A stretch of 64,000 nt of DNA from Vibrio sp. 99-70-13A1 (GTDB lineage: Bacteria; Pseudomonadota; Gammaproteobacteria; Enterobacterales; Vibrionaceae). Positions within the stretch are counted from its first letter, which is position 1, and each line of letters begins with the position of its first letter. The stretch covers positions 115,455-179,454 of the forward strand of contig NZ_VTXD01000004.1 of NCBI RefSeq assembly GCF_013114625.1, written 5' to 3'. Of the stretch, positions 48,144-57,521 are shown in pieces. The notes under the pieces are model-generated. The model saw only the letters and a list, made by a program, of their open reading frames with translations, had not been told where the DNA came from and made no database searches. Position numbers and translations under genes: made by a program.

Positions 48144-49703
48144 TTATTTTACAACTAGGTCACCGAAGTAAGGCATAACCATAGGGTTTACAACGTCTGC
48201 AGCACCTACGTTAGACTTCGCGCCCCATGCTTCACTTTGCCAATGTAGCGGTACGAATACTGCGTCATTGTAAAGTGTTGCTTCAACGCCTTTAAGCATC
48301 TTAGAACGTTTAGCAGGGTCAGTTTCAGTGTTAGACGCTTCTACAATCGCATCCATCTCTGGGTTTGAGTAACCAGAACAGTTGTATTGACCACGACCCG
48401 TTTCTTCGTTACGAGTCATTGTTAAGAACTCATTGAAGTTCGCTGAATCTTCAGTATCTGCGTGCCAACCAATCATCATCATGTCAGCAGAACATAGGTC
48501 AAACTCAGGCCAGTATTGTGCTTTTGGCATTGTCTTAAGATCAACTTTGATACCAATCTTAGACAGCATTGAAGCAGAAGCTTGCGCTACTTTTGCATCG
48601 TTCACATAACGGTTGTTTGGCGCTGCCATTGTTAATGTGAAGCCTTTCTCGTAACCCGCTTCTTTCATCAGCTTCTTAGCTGCTTTAAGATCGTAACGTG
48701 GTACTAGCTCTTCATTATGACCTGCGTAACCTGTTGGACTTTGCTGACCAGCAGATGTTGCAAAACCTTTCATGATCTTCTTAACAATACCTTCATTGTT
48801 AATTGCATGAACGATAGCTTGACGAACACGTACATCTTTAAGTGCTTCGTTGCTGTTTTGGTTCATTTGGAACGTGATGATACGAGTACCAGGTAAAGTC
48901 ACTAGATCGATGTTCTTAGCGTTTTTAACACGCTTGTGATCGTTTGGTGCTACCGGGTGAATCATATCTACATCGCCAGAAAGTAGAGCAGCAACACGAG
49001 TCGCGTCTTCTTTGATTGGTACTAGCGTTAGTTTGTCTACGTTGCCTTCAGTTTCTGTATCCCAGTAATCGCCGAAACGCTCAAATGTTACCTTAACGCC
49101 TTGCTCACGCTGAGTCACAATGAATGGACCCGTACCTGATACGTTAGTTGATGCGAACGAGTTACCGTGCTTAACAACTTCTGACTTGTCTGTGCCTTCT
49201 GCTGTTTTGCCCGAGTAGAACTTGCTGTCCATTGGGAAAATGTACGTTGCTGTTTGCAGTACAAGTGGGTAAGCCGCTTTTGATATTAGCTCAACTGTGT
49301 AGTCATCTACTTTTACCATTTTTTCATATGGAGTGAAGATTGACTTAAAGTCTGGAGAAGCTTGTAGACGTTCGAAAGTCCACACTACATCGTCAGCTGT
49401 TAGTTCATTACCTGAGTGAAATTTAACACCCTGACGTAGGTTGAAGCGGAACGTAGTATCGTCAACACGTTCCCAGCTTGATGCTAGGCGGCCTTCAAAG
49501 TCCATTTCTTGTGTGAAACGTACTAGAGGGTCAAACACCATGTGAGACATTTGCAGTGTGCCACCAGATAGCTGCTCGTGCGGGTCAAGTGATACTGGGT
49601 CAGCTGCGTAGCCAACGGTAATATCTGCTGCTGCTGCACTAAAACTTAGGCCAGCTGCCATCAAAGCTACTGCTAATTTGCTTTTCATGGTTTTCATTTG
49701 CAT
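48144..49703 (-). CDS. Peptide ABC transporter periplasmic substrate-binding protein
   Basis: The 519-residue precursor has a Sec signal (SKLAVALMAAGLSFSAAAA) and the SBP_bac_5 fold. Marks are DPVSLDPHEQLSGGT near the N-terminus, NLRQGVKFHSGNELTADDVVWTFERL, and the C-terminal NDAVFVPLHWQSEAWG. Oligo- or dipeptides are the likely ligands; opines or glutathione cannot be excluded. Highly expressed-type codons and the flanking hairpin fit an abundant binding protein. Confidence 0.9.
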   Translation of the reverse strand: MQMKTMKSKLAVALMAAGLSFSAAAADITVGYAADPVSLDPHEQLSGGTLQMSHMVFDPLVRFTQEMDFEGRLASSWERVDDTTFRFNLRQGVKFHSGNELTADDVVWTFERLQASPDFKSIFTPYEKMVKVDDYTVELISKAAYPLVLQTATYIFPMDSKFYSGKTAEGTDKSEVVKHGNSFASTNVSGTGPFIVTQREQGVKVTFERFGDYWDTETEGNVDKLTLVPIKEDATRVAALLSGDVDMIHPVAPNDHKRVKNAKNIDLVTLPGTRIITFQMNQNSNEALKDVRVRQAIVHAINNEGIVKKIMKGFATSAGQQSPTGYAGHNEELVPRYDLKAAKKLMKEAGYEKGFTLTMAAPNNRYVNDAKVAQASASMLSKIGIKVDLKTMPKAQYWPEFDLCSADMMMIGWHADTEDSANFNEFLTMTRNEETGRGQYNCSGYSNPEMDAIVEASNTETDPAKRSKMLKGVEATLYNDAVFVPLHWQSEAWGAKSNVGAADVVNPMVMPYFGDLVVK

Positions 49704-49802
49704 AACTCCTTCATGCGGGAATCCAGATCCCTAGTTGTTGTATTTGCGTCTGTTATTGTTTTTCAAGTACAGCCTTGTACTTCTTGACCGCTTGAAACTT
49801 TT

Positions 49803-51530
49803 TTATATTGCGGCTTGCGCCACTGCTTTTTCTTCTCGTAAGCCTGTAAATTCAGGCATCAAAGAAATTAGGTGTTGACTGTATTCATGCTGTGGTGAGT
49901 TGAATAACTGCTCAGTAGGTGCTACTTCCAGTAGCGTACCCATTTGCATCACACCAACACGATCACACATCTGACGAATAACCGGTAAATCATGGCTGAT
50001 AAACAGCATTGTGAGATTCAGTTCGTCTTGTAGATCTTTTAATAAGTTAAGAATTTGCGCTTGTACTGATACATCCAACGCCGATGTTGGCTCATCACAA
50101 ATCAATAAACGAGGGCGCGTAGCCAAAGCACGAGCGATAGAAATACGCTGACGCTGACCACCAGAAAATTCGTGCGGATATTTCACACCAGCCATCACTC
50201 CAAGACCTACGTGCTCCAACAGATCATGAACGATCTGACGAGTTTCATTCTCGTTACGAGTCAGCTTATGGAAGCGAATTGGCTCTGCGACAATGTCAAA
50301 AATCTTCATACGTGGATTCATTGACGTGTACGGGTTTTGGAATACCATCTGCATTTGGCGGCGCATTGGACGACGCTCTTTTTCAGATTTCAGCCCAGTA
50401 AGGTCAATACCTTCGAAGGTTACCTTGCCTGAGTTAGGTGCATACAAACCTGCGATTACACGTGCGATGGTTGATTTACCTGAACCAGACTCGCCAACTA
50501 AACCAAAAGTTTCACCTTCATGCACTTCAAAACTCACGTTGTTTGACGCCTGAACGTACTCACGACGACTCTCAAAGAAAGAGTCCTTGGTGGTAAAGCG
50601 TAAGTTTACGTTTTCAACATTCAACAGCGGACCGGTGTAATCACGGTGATCTTGGCTTTGACCTAACCAGTGGTTTTTCACATCAAGTGGTTCCATCTCA
50701 TGCGCTTCTTCGATGTAGCTCACAAGAGGGAAACGATCGAGTTTACGATCTGAACGAGGAACCGCTGAGATAAGACTGTGCGTATAAGGGTGTTCAGGCG
50801 TGCCAAGGACTTTCGCCGTTGGACCAAACTCAACCAAATCACCACGATACATAACGGCTACGCGGTCGGTAACGTTAGACACAACACCCATATCGTGCGT
50901 AACCAACATACAGCCTACGTTTTTCTTAATACATAAATCGCGAATCAAACCCAAGATCTGGTCTTGGATAGAAACATCCAGTGCCGTTGTTGGTTCATCT
51001 GCGATGATTAGGTCAGGTTCACCTGCCAATGCAATCGCAATAACAACACGCTGACGCATGCCGCCAGAGAATTGGTGTGGATACTGTTTGAGACGGTTCT
51101 CAGGTTGTGGGATACCCACTTGATTCATTAGATCTAATGAACGTTGATAAGCTTCTGCGTCCGATACCTTCATATTGGCATGGATCGTTTCTTTTAATTG
51201 CTGCTCAACAGTGAATAGCGGGTTCAATGACGTCATTGGGTCTTGGAAGATAAATCCAATTTTAGAACCACGTACTTTGCGCATTTGCTCAGGAGATAGT
51301 CCTGATACTTTTTCACCATCAAGGAAAACTTCACCACTCGCGATACGACCAGGAGGGCTTAATAAATCAATCACAGCATTACCAACTGTCGATTTACCCG
51401 CTCCAGACTCGCCAACTACGCCGACAATCTCTCCACGCTCAATATTGAACGACAATGATTTAACGGCGGCATGAACTCCATGACGAGATGGGTATTCGAT
51501 CCGAAGGTTTTTAACTTCTAAAAGTGACAT
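49803..51530 (-). CDS. Peptide ABC transporter ATPase, two nucleotide-binding domains fused (DppD-DppF/YejF type)
   Basis: The product is 575 residues from ATG 51530 (GAGGT upstream); a 38-codon upstream extension lacks a ribosome site. Two complete ABC domains are in tandem. The first has Walker A GESGAGKST, signature FSGGMRQR and Walker B LIIADEPT. The second has GESGSGKST, FSGGQRQR and LLICDEPT. A linker contains the oligopeptide-transporter C-terminal motif (GTPEHPYTHSLISAVPR). It is unusual in being the first gene of the operon and in serving alone in place of separate DppD and DppF. Confidence 0.92.
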   Translation of the reverse strand: MSLLEVKNLRIEYPSRHGVHAAVKSLSFNIERGEIVGVVGESGAGKSTVGNAVIDLLSPPGRIASGEVFLDGEKVSGLSPEQMRKVRGSKIGFIFQDPMTSLNPLFTVEQQLKETIHANMKVSDAEAYQRSLDLMNQVGIPQPENRLKQYPHQFSGGMRQRVVIAIALAGEPDLIIADEPTTALDVSIQDQILGLIRDLCIKKNVGCMLVTHDMGVVSNVTDRVAVMYRGDLVEFGPTAKVLGTPEHPYTHSLISAVPRSDRKLDRFPLVSYIEEAHEMEPLDVKNHWLGQSQDHRDYTGPLLNVENVNLRFTTKDSFFESRREYVQASNNVSFEVHEGETFGLVGESGSGKSTIARVIAGLYAPNSGKVTFEGIDLTGLKSEKERRPMRRQMQMVFQNPYTSMNPRMKIFDIVAEPIRFHKLTRNENETRQIVHDLLEHVGLGVMAGVKYPHEFSGGQRQRISIARALATRPRLLICDEPTSALDVSVQAQILNLLKDLQDELNLTMLFISHDLPVIRQMCDRVGVMQMGTLLEVAPTEQLFNSPQHEYSQHLISLMPEFTGLREEKAVAQAAI

Positions 51531-52156
51531 TACCAGACCTCTACTGCTATGGCAGCTTTCTGCCCTGTCTGAAAAATTGAATCCATTCATATCAGAATAT
51601 TGTTCTGATATTTTATACGGCAAACAATTTGGCAAATAATTCACACAAAAGCAACAAAATTAGGATAAAAAGTCGATATTCGACGATTTGAAAGCAAAAA
51701 CGACGCATAACTATTCAAAACTCAAACATATAATATAATTTACGAATGACGTTCAATATGCAACAAAGACTATTTATTAAGCTAAAACTGAGGTTAAACA
51801 AGTCCAATCATTAAAAAACATGAGATAGCCTCAAGCAGACTAGCAATAAATATTCATCAAACTAAAATTTAACACAATAAAAACATACGCTATTAAAACC
51901 AGACAAGACAGATATAACTACTATCATTACAAGCATATACAGTCAATAAGACCATAAAATTGGATTTTTGATAGGTTTTTACTTCAAAGGTGATTTTATA
52001 TAAAAAACACCCACAATAGAGCCTAGTCGGAAATGACGATCGCATTGAGGTATTTATCTAAAGTGTGAAATTAGTCATCAGAATAAAGAAAGGGATGCTA
52101 TCAAGAGCGCTATTAAAGCGAGTTGGCATCTGGAATGAAATTTATCGCTAGAAATG
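51531..52156. other. AT-rich gap upstream of the peptide transporter operon
   Basis: The gap holds no supported gene. It must carry the promoter of the leftward transporter operon. A 13-bp inverted repeat, GTCGA-TAT-TCGAC, lies at 51672-51684 and could be an operator. The rest is AT-rich with no hairpin bearing a U-tract and no ORF with a ribosome site. Confidence 0.5.
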
Positions 52157-52189
52157 AAAAAAGCCTCGTCATTTCTGACGAGGCTTTTA
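52157..52189 (-). terminator. Terminator of the tRNA cluster
   Basis: AAAAGCCTCGTCA/TGACGAGGCTTTT perfect stem with a T-run on the minus strand, 4 bp after the last tRNA. Confidence 0.92.
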
Positions 52190-52192
52190 AGG

Positions 52193-52269
<77 letters not shown>

Positions 52270-52323
52270 AGACGTTTCGTTTGATTTCTCAAACAGGAAG
52301 CTTAAAAAAGCTACCAAAATTAA

Positions 52324-52400
52324 TGGGGTGGCTAACGAGATTCGAACTCGCGACCACCGGAATCACAATCCAGGGCTCTACCAACTGAGCTATAGCCACC
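52324..52400 (-). tRNA. tRNA-His(GTG), copy 2
   Basis: 77 nt with the His-specific extra 5' G opposite a discriminator C, anticodon GTG in the loop ATTGTGATT, encoded CCA. Identical to the copy at 52597-52673. Confidence 0.97.
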
Positions 52401-52443
52401 ACTAATTTTTTATATAACCGCTTTAAAGCGATTATTGAAATAA

Positions 52444-52520
<77 letters not shown>

Positions 52521-52596
52521 ACTAATTTCGTCTCAACTCTTGGGAATAATGAGTCAACACTGGAAGCCTAAGCTACCGATTTTTGTAAAGAAAGAA

Positions 52597-52673
52597 TGGG
52601 GTGGCTAACGAGATTCGAACTCGCGACCACCGGAATCACAATCCAGGGCTCTACCAACTGAGCTATAGCCACC
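52597..52673 (-). tRNA. tRNA-His(GTG), copy 1
   Basis: 77 nt, GGTGGCT acceptor start with the extra G, anticodon GTG, encoded CCA. Confidence 0.97.
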
Positions 52674-52722
52674 ATTATTTCTTTTGTTGCCAATTTCTCA
52701 CTTATCGAAATAAGTAACCGGA

Positions 52723-52799
<77 letters not shown>

Positions 52800-52820
52800 A
52801 TGCCCTGTCGGCGGAGTGGA

Positions 52821-52849
52821 ATAATACGTATATCACCCTAGGTCGTCTA
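52821..52849 (-). promoter_or_regulatory. Promoter of the tRNA cluster
   Basis: Minus strand TAGACG (-35, 52849-52844), 17-bp spacer, TATTAT (-10, 52826-52821), followed by a C/G-rich discriminator leading into tRNA-Arg. The C/G-rich start region suggests stringent control. Motif-based prediction. Confidence 0.55.
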
Positions 52850-52942
52850 GTACTTTTTTTACTTTTTTTATCGTTTGGTCTATTTTTCAGCAGTTAATAT
52901 GTGATAAACCCCTAGTTTGAGCGTGACAAAGCACTGAAGCGT

Positions 52943-52971
52943 ATAAGTTGTTGTTTATTGCAACAACTTAT
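52943..52971. promoter_or_regulatory. Perfect inverted repeat overlapping the cytochrome c5 promoter region
   Basis: Arms ATAAGTTGTTG and CAACAACTTAT (11 bp, no mismatch) with a 7-base spacer lie directly upstream of TATAAT at 52977-52982. The position fits an operator covering the -35 area, or a hairpin if transcribed from upstream. Regulator unknown. Confidence 0.5.
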
Positions 52972-53087
52972 CAGGATATAATCACCCATTATTTACATTG
53001 ATTTAACAGCAGCTCATGCAAAGTTGGATCAAGATGCCGCTATAACACTATAAATTGGTAAGCATGTACTTACCTTGGGAATGTAAA

Positions 53088-53510
53088 GTGAGTTTAATGG
53101 ATATGTCTCGTCGAATTTTAACCGTTGTCATCGCAGCTTTAACTTTTTCTACGGCCGCTATGGCTTCAAACTTGAGCCAAGCTGAACAAGATGCAATTGC
53201 TGAACGCATCAAACCAGTAGGTCAGGTCTATTTAGTTGGTAGTGAACCTGTTAAGGCTGAGCCTACAGGCCCTAGAGATGGCGCAACGGTATACGGAACT
53301 TTCTGTATTGCTTGTCACTCTTCAGGAGTAAGCGGAGCACCTAAAACAGGTGACGCTGCAGACTGGGCACCTCGTATCGCTCAAGGTAAAGACATTCTAA
53401 AAGACCATGCGATCAACGGCTTTAATGCAATGCCCGCTAAAGGTTCTTGTATGGATTGTTCAGATGACGAAATCGTAGATGCTATTGAGCATATGATTGC
53501 GGGTCTGTAA
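53088..53510 (+). CDS. Cytochrome c5
   Basis: Periplasmic monohaem electron carrier. The product is about 140 residues from GTG 53088; ATG 53097 and 53103 are alternatives. A signal peptide (RRILTVVIAALTFSTAAMA) precedes the haem site FCIACHSSGVSGAPKTGD. The c5-specific second cysteine pair GSCMDCSDDEI follows near the C-terminus. A small hairpin, GGTAAG-CATGTA-CTTACC (53057-53074), lies in the leader just upstream of the ribosome site. It is paired functionally in this window with cytochrome c4. Confidence 0.9.
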   Translation: MSLMDMSRRILTVVIAALTFSTAAMASNLSQAEQDAIAERIKPVGQVYLVGSEPVKAEPTGPRDGATVYGTFCIACHSSGVSGAPKTGDAADWAPRIAQGKDILKDHAINGFNAMPAKGSCMDCSDDEIVDAIEHMIAGL

Positions 53511-53542
53511 TCCAATAAGCAAACGGCTTCTAACATAAACAG

Positions 53543-53572
53543 AAAAGGTGACCACAAGGTCACCTTTTTAAT
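53543..53572. terminator. Bidirectional terminator between cytochrome c5 and rep
   Basis: AAAAGGTGACC/GGTCACCTTTT stem between convergent genes. Confidence 0.9.
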
Positions 53573-53607
53573 ATTTCATTATTGAGTAATACCGCTAACT
53601 AACGGTC

Positions 53608-55626
53608 TTACTTCTTATTGAACATCGCCCTTATATTAGCAATATGTGCCTGCCCTTTTTCCATACGCTCTTCTGCGGTTTGTGGCTTCTTCATATTTTC
53701 CCATTCAATATCTTCAAATGGCAGCTCGTCTAAAAAACGGCTCTGCGTAGGTTTAATGAGTTCACCATACTGTCGACGCTCACGACATTTAGTGAATGTT
53801 AGCTCTTTCTGGGCTCGAGTAATGCCTACATACATAAGACGGCGTTCTTCTTCTACATTGCCTTCATCGACACTCGTTTGGTGGGGTAAAATACCTTCTT
53901 CTGCTCCCATTAAATAAACATAAGGGAACTCTAGACCTTTAGAAGCATGCAGCGTCATTAGTTGTACTTGATCAGAATCTTCATCATCTTCGCCGCGTTC
54001 CATCATGTCACGCAGAGTTAAACGTTGAACCACTTCTCTTAATGTCTTCTCTTCTTTGTCGTAATTGTCACCTTCTAAATCGGCAACAATCCAGCTGTAT
54101 AGGTCCGACACGTTTTTCATGCGCATCTCGGCGGCTTTAGGGCTTGCTGAAGTTTCGTAGAGCCAATCTTCATAGTTGATGTCACGAACCAAAGATCGTA
54201 CCGCTTCAACGGTATTTCCACGTTCAGCATTATCCGAGATTCGAACAATCCAATCAGAAAAACGTCGAAGATTTTCTAAGCCTCGCCCTGTGAGCGTTTG
54301 TTCCAACCCCATTTCAAAACTGGCTGCAAATAAGCTTTTACCACGCATGTTGGCGTAACTACCCAACTTCTCTAAGGTGACAGGACCAATTTCACGGCGT
54401 GGCGTATTCACAATGCGTAAGAAGGCGTTGTCATCATCAGGGTTCACCAACACTCTAAGATAAGCCATGATGTCTTTAATCTCAGCACGAGCAAAAAATG
54501 AAGTCCCACCAGAGATTTTGTAAGGAACTCTATTTTGCATTAGGGCTTTTTCAATCAAACGAGATTGATGGTTTCCGCGATAAAGCACAGCATAAGCTTT
54601 GTAATCCGTTCTATTTAAGAACTTATGCGCAATGATTTCACCAGTAATGCGCTCAGCTTCATGCTCTTCATTCTTAGCATTCAAAACCTTGAGCTTTTCT
54701 CCATCTGGGATCTCAGAGAATAGCGATTTTTCATAAACGTGCGGGTTGTTAGCGATCAAGATATTCGCTGCTCGCAAGATTCGACTGGTCGAACGGTAGT
54801 TTTGTTCTAGCTTGATCAATCGCAGATTTGGGTAATCTTCACCAAGTAACACTAAGTTTTGAGGCTTTGCGCCACGCCAGGAGTAAATGGATTGGTCATC
54901 ATCGCCTACTACCGTCAAGCGACCACGCTCTCCCACAAGTAAACGAACCAATTCATATTGGCTTGTGTTGGTATCTTGGTATTCATCAACCAACAAGTAA
55001 CGAATCCGCGACTGCCAACGTTCACGTACTTCCTGATTGGTTTTCAGCAGTAATACCGGCATCGCGATCAGATCATCAAAATCTAGAGCGTTATAAGCTT
55101 TCATCTGTTTTTGATACATCTCAAAGCAAAATGCGAACAACTGTTCTTGTTCACCTTGAGCACGTGCTTTCGCCTGATCTGGCGTCAACATGTCATTCTT
55201 CCAGTTCGAAATAGTACTCATTAATGCACGCAGCAGATCTTTATCGCCATCAATTTGTGTTTCTGTAAGTTCTTTCAACAGTGCTAACTGATCTTGGTCA
55301 TCAAACAATGAGAAACCAGCCTTCAACCCTAGAGCCTTGTACTCTTTTCGAATAATGGTTAGCCCCATCGTATGAAAGGTAGACACTATCAACCCTTTAG
55401 ATTCATTTTTCCCAAGAGTTTGCCCAACACGCTCTTTCATTTCGCGAGCGGCTTTATTGGTAAAAGTTACTGCGGCTATATTTCTAGCTTTATACCCACA
55501 CTGCTGAACCAAGTAAGCAATTTTATTAGTGATTACGCGTGTTTTACCTGAGCCAGCGCCCGCTAGAACGAGGCAGGGGCCAGAAACGTATTTCACGGCT
55601 TCATCTTGTCTTGGATTCAGTTTCAT
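53608..55626 (-). CDS. rep: ATP-dependent DNA helicase Rep
   Basis: Superfamily 1A 3'-5' helicase that travels with the replisome and clears protein roadblocks. The product is 672 residues from ATG 55626 ([14 protein letters not shown]), matching E. coli Rep length; 14 codons of open frame upstream are not conserved. Visible motifs are Walker [17 protein letters not shown] (II), [13 protein letters not shown] (III), LEQNYRST (IV), [15 protein letters not shown] (V) and VGITRAQ (VI). Convergent with cytochrome c5 and divergent from the efflux regulator. Confidence 0.95.
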   Translation of the reverse strand: MKLNPRQDEAVKYVSGPCLVLAGAGSGKTRVITNKIAYLVQQCGYKARNIAAVTFTNKAAREMKERVGQTLGKNESKGLIVSTFHTMGLTIIRKEYKALGLKAGFSLFDDQDQLALLKELTETQIDGDKDLLRALMSTISNWKNDMLTPDQAKARAQGEQEQLFAFCFEMYQKQMKAYNALDFDDLIAMPVLLLKTNQEVRERWQSRIRYLLVDEYQDTNTSQYELVRLLVGERGRLTVVGDDDQSIYSWRGAKPQNLVLLGEDYPNLRLIKLEQNYRSTSRILRAANILIANNPHVYEKSLFSEIPDGEKLKVLNAKNEEHEAERITGEIIAHKFLNRTDYKAYAVLYRGNHQSRLIEKALMQNRVPYKISGGTSFFARAEIKDIMAYLRVLVNPDDDNAFLRIVNTPRREIGPVTLEKLGSYANMRGKSLFAASFEMGLEQTLTGRGLENLRRFSDWIVRISDNAERGNTVEAVRSLVRDINYEDWLYETSASPKAAEMRMKNVSDLYSWIVADLEGDNYDKEEKTLREVVQRLTLRDMMERGEDDEDSDQVQLMTLHASKGLEFPYVYLMGAEEGILPHQTSVDEGNVEEERRLMYVGITRAQKELTFTKCRERRQYGELIKPTQSRFLDELPFEDIEWENMKKPQTAEERMEKGQAHIANIRAMFNKK

Positions 55627-55745
55627 CGAGTTCTCAACATAAATTAATGAGGTCTTGTTTAGGTACATTCCTATAATAATGCTGCAACACGGGGAATGCT
55701 ATGTTCTCTTTTACAAGATTTTTACGCGTGTCATGCAAAACTATG

Positions 55746-55776
55746 TTGCATTAATGTATGGTTCTTAAGCTATAAT
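55746..55776 (+). promoter_or_regulatory. Promoter of the efflux operon
   Basis: TTGCAT (55746-55751) and TATAAT (55771-55776), spacer 19 bp, immediately followed by the operator palindrome. The -10 is perfect; the spacing is longer than ideal, as often in regulated efflux promoters. Confidence 0.6.
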
Positions 55777-55793
55777 GAATGAACGTTCATTCA
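55776..55793. promoter_or_regulatory. TetR-type operator palindrome
   Basis: Perfect 18-bp palindrome TGAATGAACGTTCATTCA between the -10 box and the regulator start codon. It covers the transcription start, so the encoded TetR protein very probably autorepresses the whole operon by binding here. Confidence 0.85.
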
Positions 55794-55806
55794 CTGGTGA
55801 TGATTT

Positions 55807-56388
55807 ATGATCATTAATACATCTCAGGATAAACGTCTTCAGATACTCTCTGCTGCTGAAGCTCTTATTGCAGAAGTAGGCTTTCAAGGCTTATCCATGC
55901 ATAAATTAGCGAAACAAGCAGGAGTGGCCGCTGGTACTATTTATCGCTATTTTGATGATAAAGAGCACCTAATTGAAGAGGTTCGCATACAAGTTACTCA
56001 ACAAGTTGCGAATGCTGTACAAGAAGGCGTTGATGATTCACAACCAATAAAACAACGCTACCGAACCATGTGGTTAAACATATGGAACTTAGCTGGGACT
56101 AACCTTGCTGCAATAAAAAATCGAATTCAATACGATTCTTTGCCAACAACTCATTGCACTCAATTTCGGGATTTAGAACGAATTATGTTTTCCCAGGTCG
56201 AACTGCTATTTAATGAAGGTAAAGAGCAAGGACTTTTTAAACCGCTTGATAATGAAGTATTAAGTGGTCTGAGCTTAGCCGCTAGTGTTTCACTAGCTCG
56301 TAAGCATTCTTTAGGCTTTTACCAATTGGATGATGCTGCATTAGATGCCGCTATTGAAGCCAGTTGGGATGCAATAATTAAACACTAA
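55807..56388 (+). CDS. vexR: TetR family efflux repressor (VexR-like)
   Basis: The 193-residue product has an N-terminal TetR helix-turn-helix (about 10-55: RLQILSAAEALIAEVGFQGLS and VAAGTIYRYFDDKEHL). A variable all-helical ligand domain follows. It is the first gene of an operon with a membrane fusion protein and an RND pump. It starts 13 bp after a perfect operator palindrome. The symbol follows from gene order near ilvC, as for V. cholerae vexRAB; the inducers there include bile acids. Confidence 0.85.
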   Translation: MIINTSQDKRLQILSAAEALIAEVGFQGLSMHKLAKQAGVAAGTIYRYFDDKEHLIEEVRIQVTQQVANAVQEGVDDSQPIKQRYRTMWLNIWNLAGTNLAAIKNRIQYDSLPTTHCTQFRDLERIMFSQVELLFNEGKEQGLFKPLDNEVLSGLSLAASVSLARKHSLGFYQLDDAALDAAIEASWDAIIKH

Positions 56389-56406
56389 CTTGGAGTTCAA
56401 ATAAGA

Positions 56407-57510
56407 ATGAAAAAGTGGATTATCATGCTATCAATTGTACTTGTACTATTCGGTAGCGTTTTTGGATATCGCATATACGACATCCAACAAAAAATGGCCG
56501 CGTTCGCAAATATGCCAGAGCCTGCTTTTCCAGTTACCGCTATGGAAGTGGATACCGTTGACTGGGTTCCAGTTATTGAGGCAATCGGCTTTATTGAACC
56601 AAACCAAGGTGTGACTCTTGCCAATGAAACGGCTGGTATCATTGATCAAATTTCGTTTGAATCTGGTACTGACGTTAAAAAAGATCAACAACTTGTTCGT
56701 CTAGATTCAGAAGTAGAAAAAGCGAACTTGAAAAGTACTCAAGCTCGTTTACCTGCAGCTGAAGCTAAATACAAACGATACAAAGGTCTATTCAAAAAGG
56801 GCTCTATTTCTAAAGAGGCTTATGATGATGCAGAAGCTAACTTTTTCTCATTATCTGCTGATATTGAGAGCTTAAAAGCCTCTATTGAACGTCGCCAAAT
56901 TCGTGCACCTTTTGATGGTAAAGTGGGTATTCGTAATGTTTACCTTGGTCAATACCTACAGTCAGGTACTGATATCGTTCGTCTAGAAGACACAACGGTA
57001 ATGCGCCTACGCTTTACTGTCTCTCAAAATGATATCTCACGAATCAATGTTGGTCAGGCAATTGATATTTATGTTGATGCTTATCCTGAACGACCATTCC
57101 AAGGTTCTATCAGCGCAATTGAGCCAGCAGTAAGTGTTCAAAGTGGTTTAATCCAAGTTCAAGCCGATATTCCAAACAATGACGGTAAGCTTCGTAGCGG
57201 TATGTTCGCTCGTGCCAACATCATTCTTCCGAAGCTTGAGAACCAAGTAACGCTTCCTCAAACTGCTATCACATTCACTCTCTACGGTGACAATGTTTAC
57301 ATTATTTCAGATGTAGATGGCGAAATGCGTGTGAAACAGCATGTAGTTAAAGTGGGTGAAAGAGCAAAAGACAAAGCGCACATCCTTGAAGGCGTGAAGC
57401 CTGGCGATATCGTCGTGACTTCAGGTCAAGTTCGCTTAAGTAATGATGCTAAAGTTAAAGTCGTTGAAAGCGACTCTCTAACTCCACCGTCTGAAACACC
57501 AATGCTGTAA
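56407..57510 (+). CDS. vexA: RND efflux periplasmic adaptor (VexA-like)
   Basis: Membrane fusion protein, 367 residues. The N-terminal anchor helix (about 4-24) has no lipobox cysteine. A split lipoyl domain (GVTLANETAGIIDQISFESG and IRAPFDGKVGIRNVYLGQYL), an alpha hairpin (about 95-160), a beta-barrel (about 175-260) and a membrane-proximal domain follow. It links the RND pump to an outer-membrane TolC-type channel encoded elsewhere. It begins 18 bp after the regulator stop. Confidence 0.9.
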   Translation: MKKWIIMLSIVLVLFGSVFGYRIYDIQQKMAAFANMPEPAFPVTAMEVDTVDWVPVIEAIGFIEPNQGVTLANETAGIIDQISFESGTDVKKDQQLVRLDSEVEKANLKSTQARLPAAEAKYKRYKGLFKKGSISKEAYDDAEANFFSLSADIESLKASIERRQIRAPFDGKVGIRNVYLGQYLQSGTDIVRLEDTTVMRLRFTVSQNDISRINVGQAIDIYVDAYPERPFQGSISAIEPAVSVQSGLIQVQADIPNNDGKLRSGMFARANIILPKLENQVTLPQTAITFTLYGDNVYIISDVDGEMRVKQHVVKVGERAKDKAHILEGVKPGDIVVTSGQVRLSNDAKVKVVESDSLTPPSETPML

Positions 57511-57521
57511 TTGGAGGCACA

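Noticed and set aside
55627..55668. Fourteen extra N-terminal codons on Rep
   Set aside because: Family alignment and length place the start at 55626 (MKLNPRQ).
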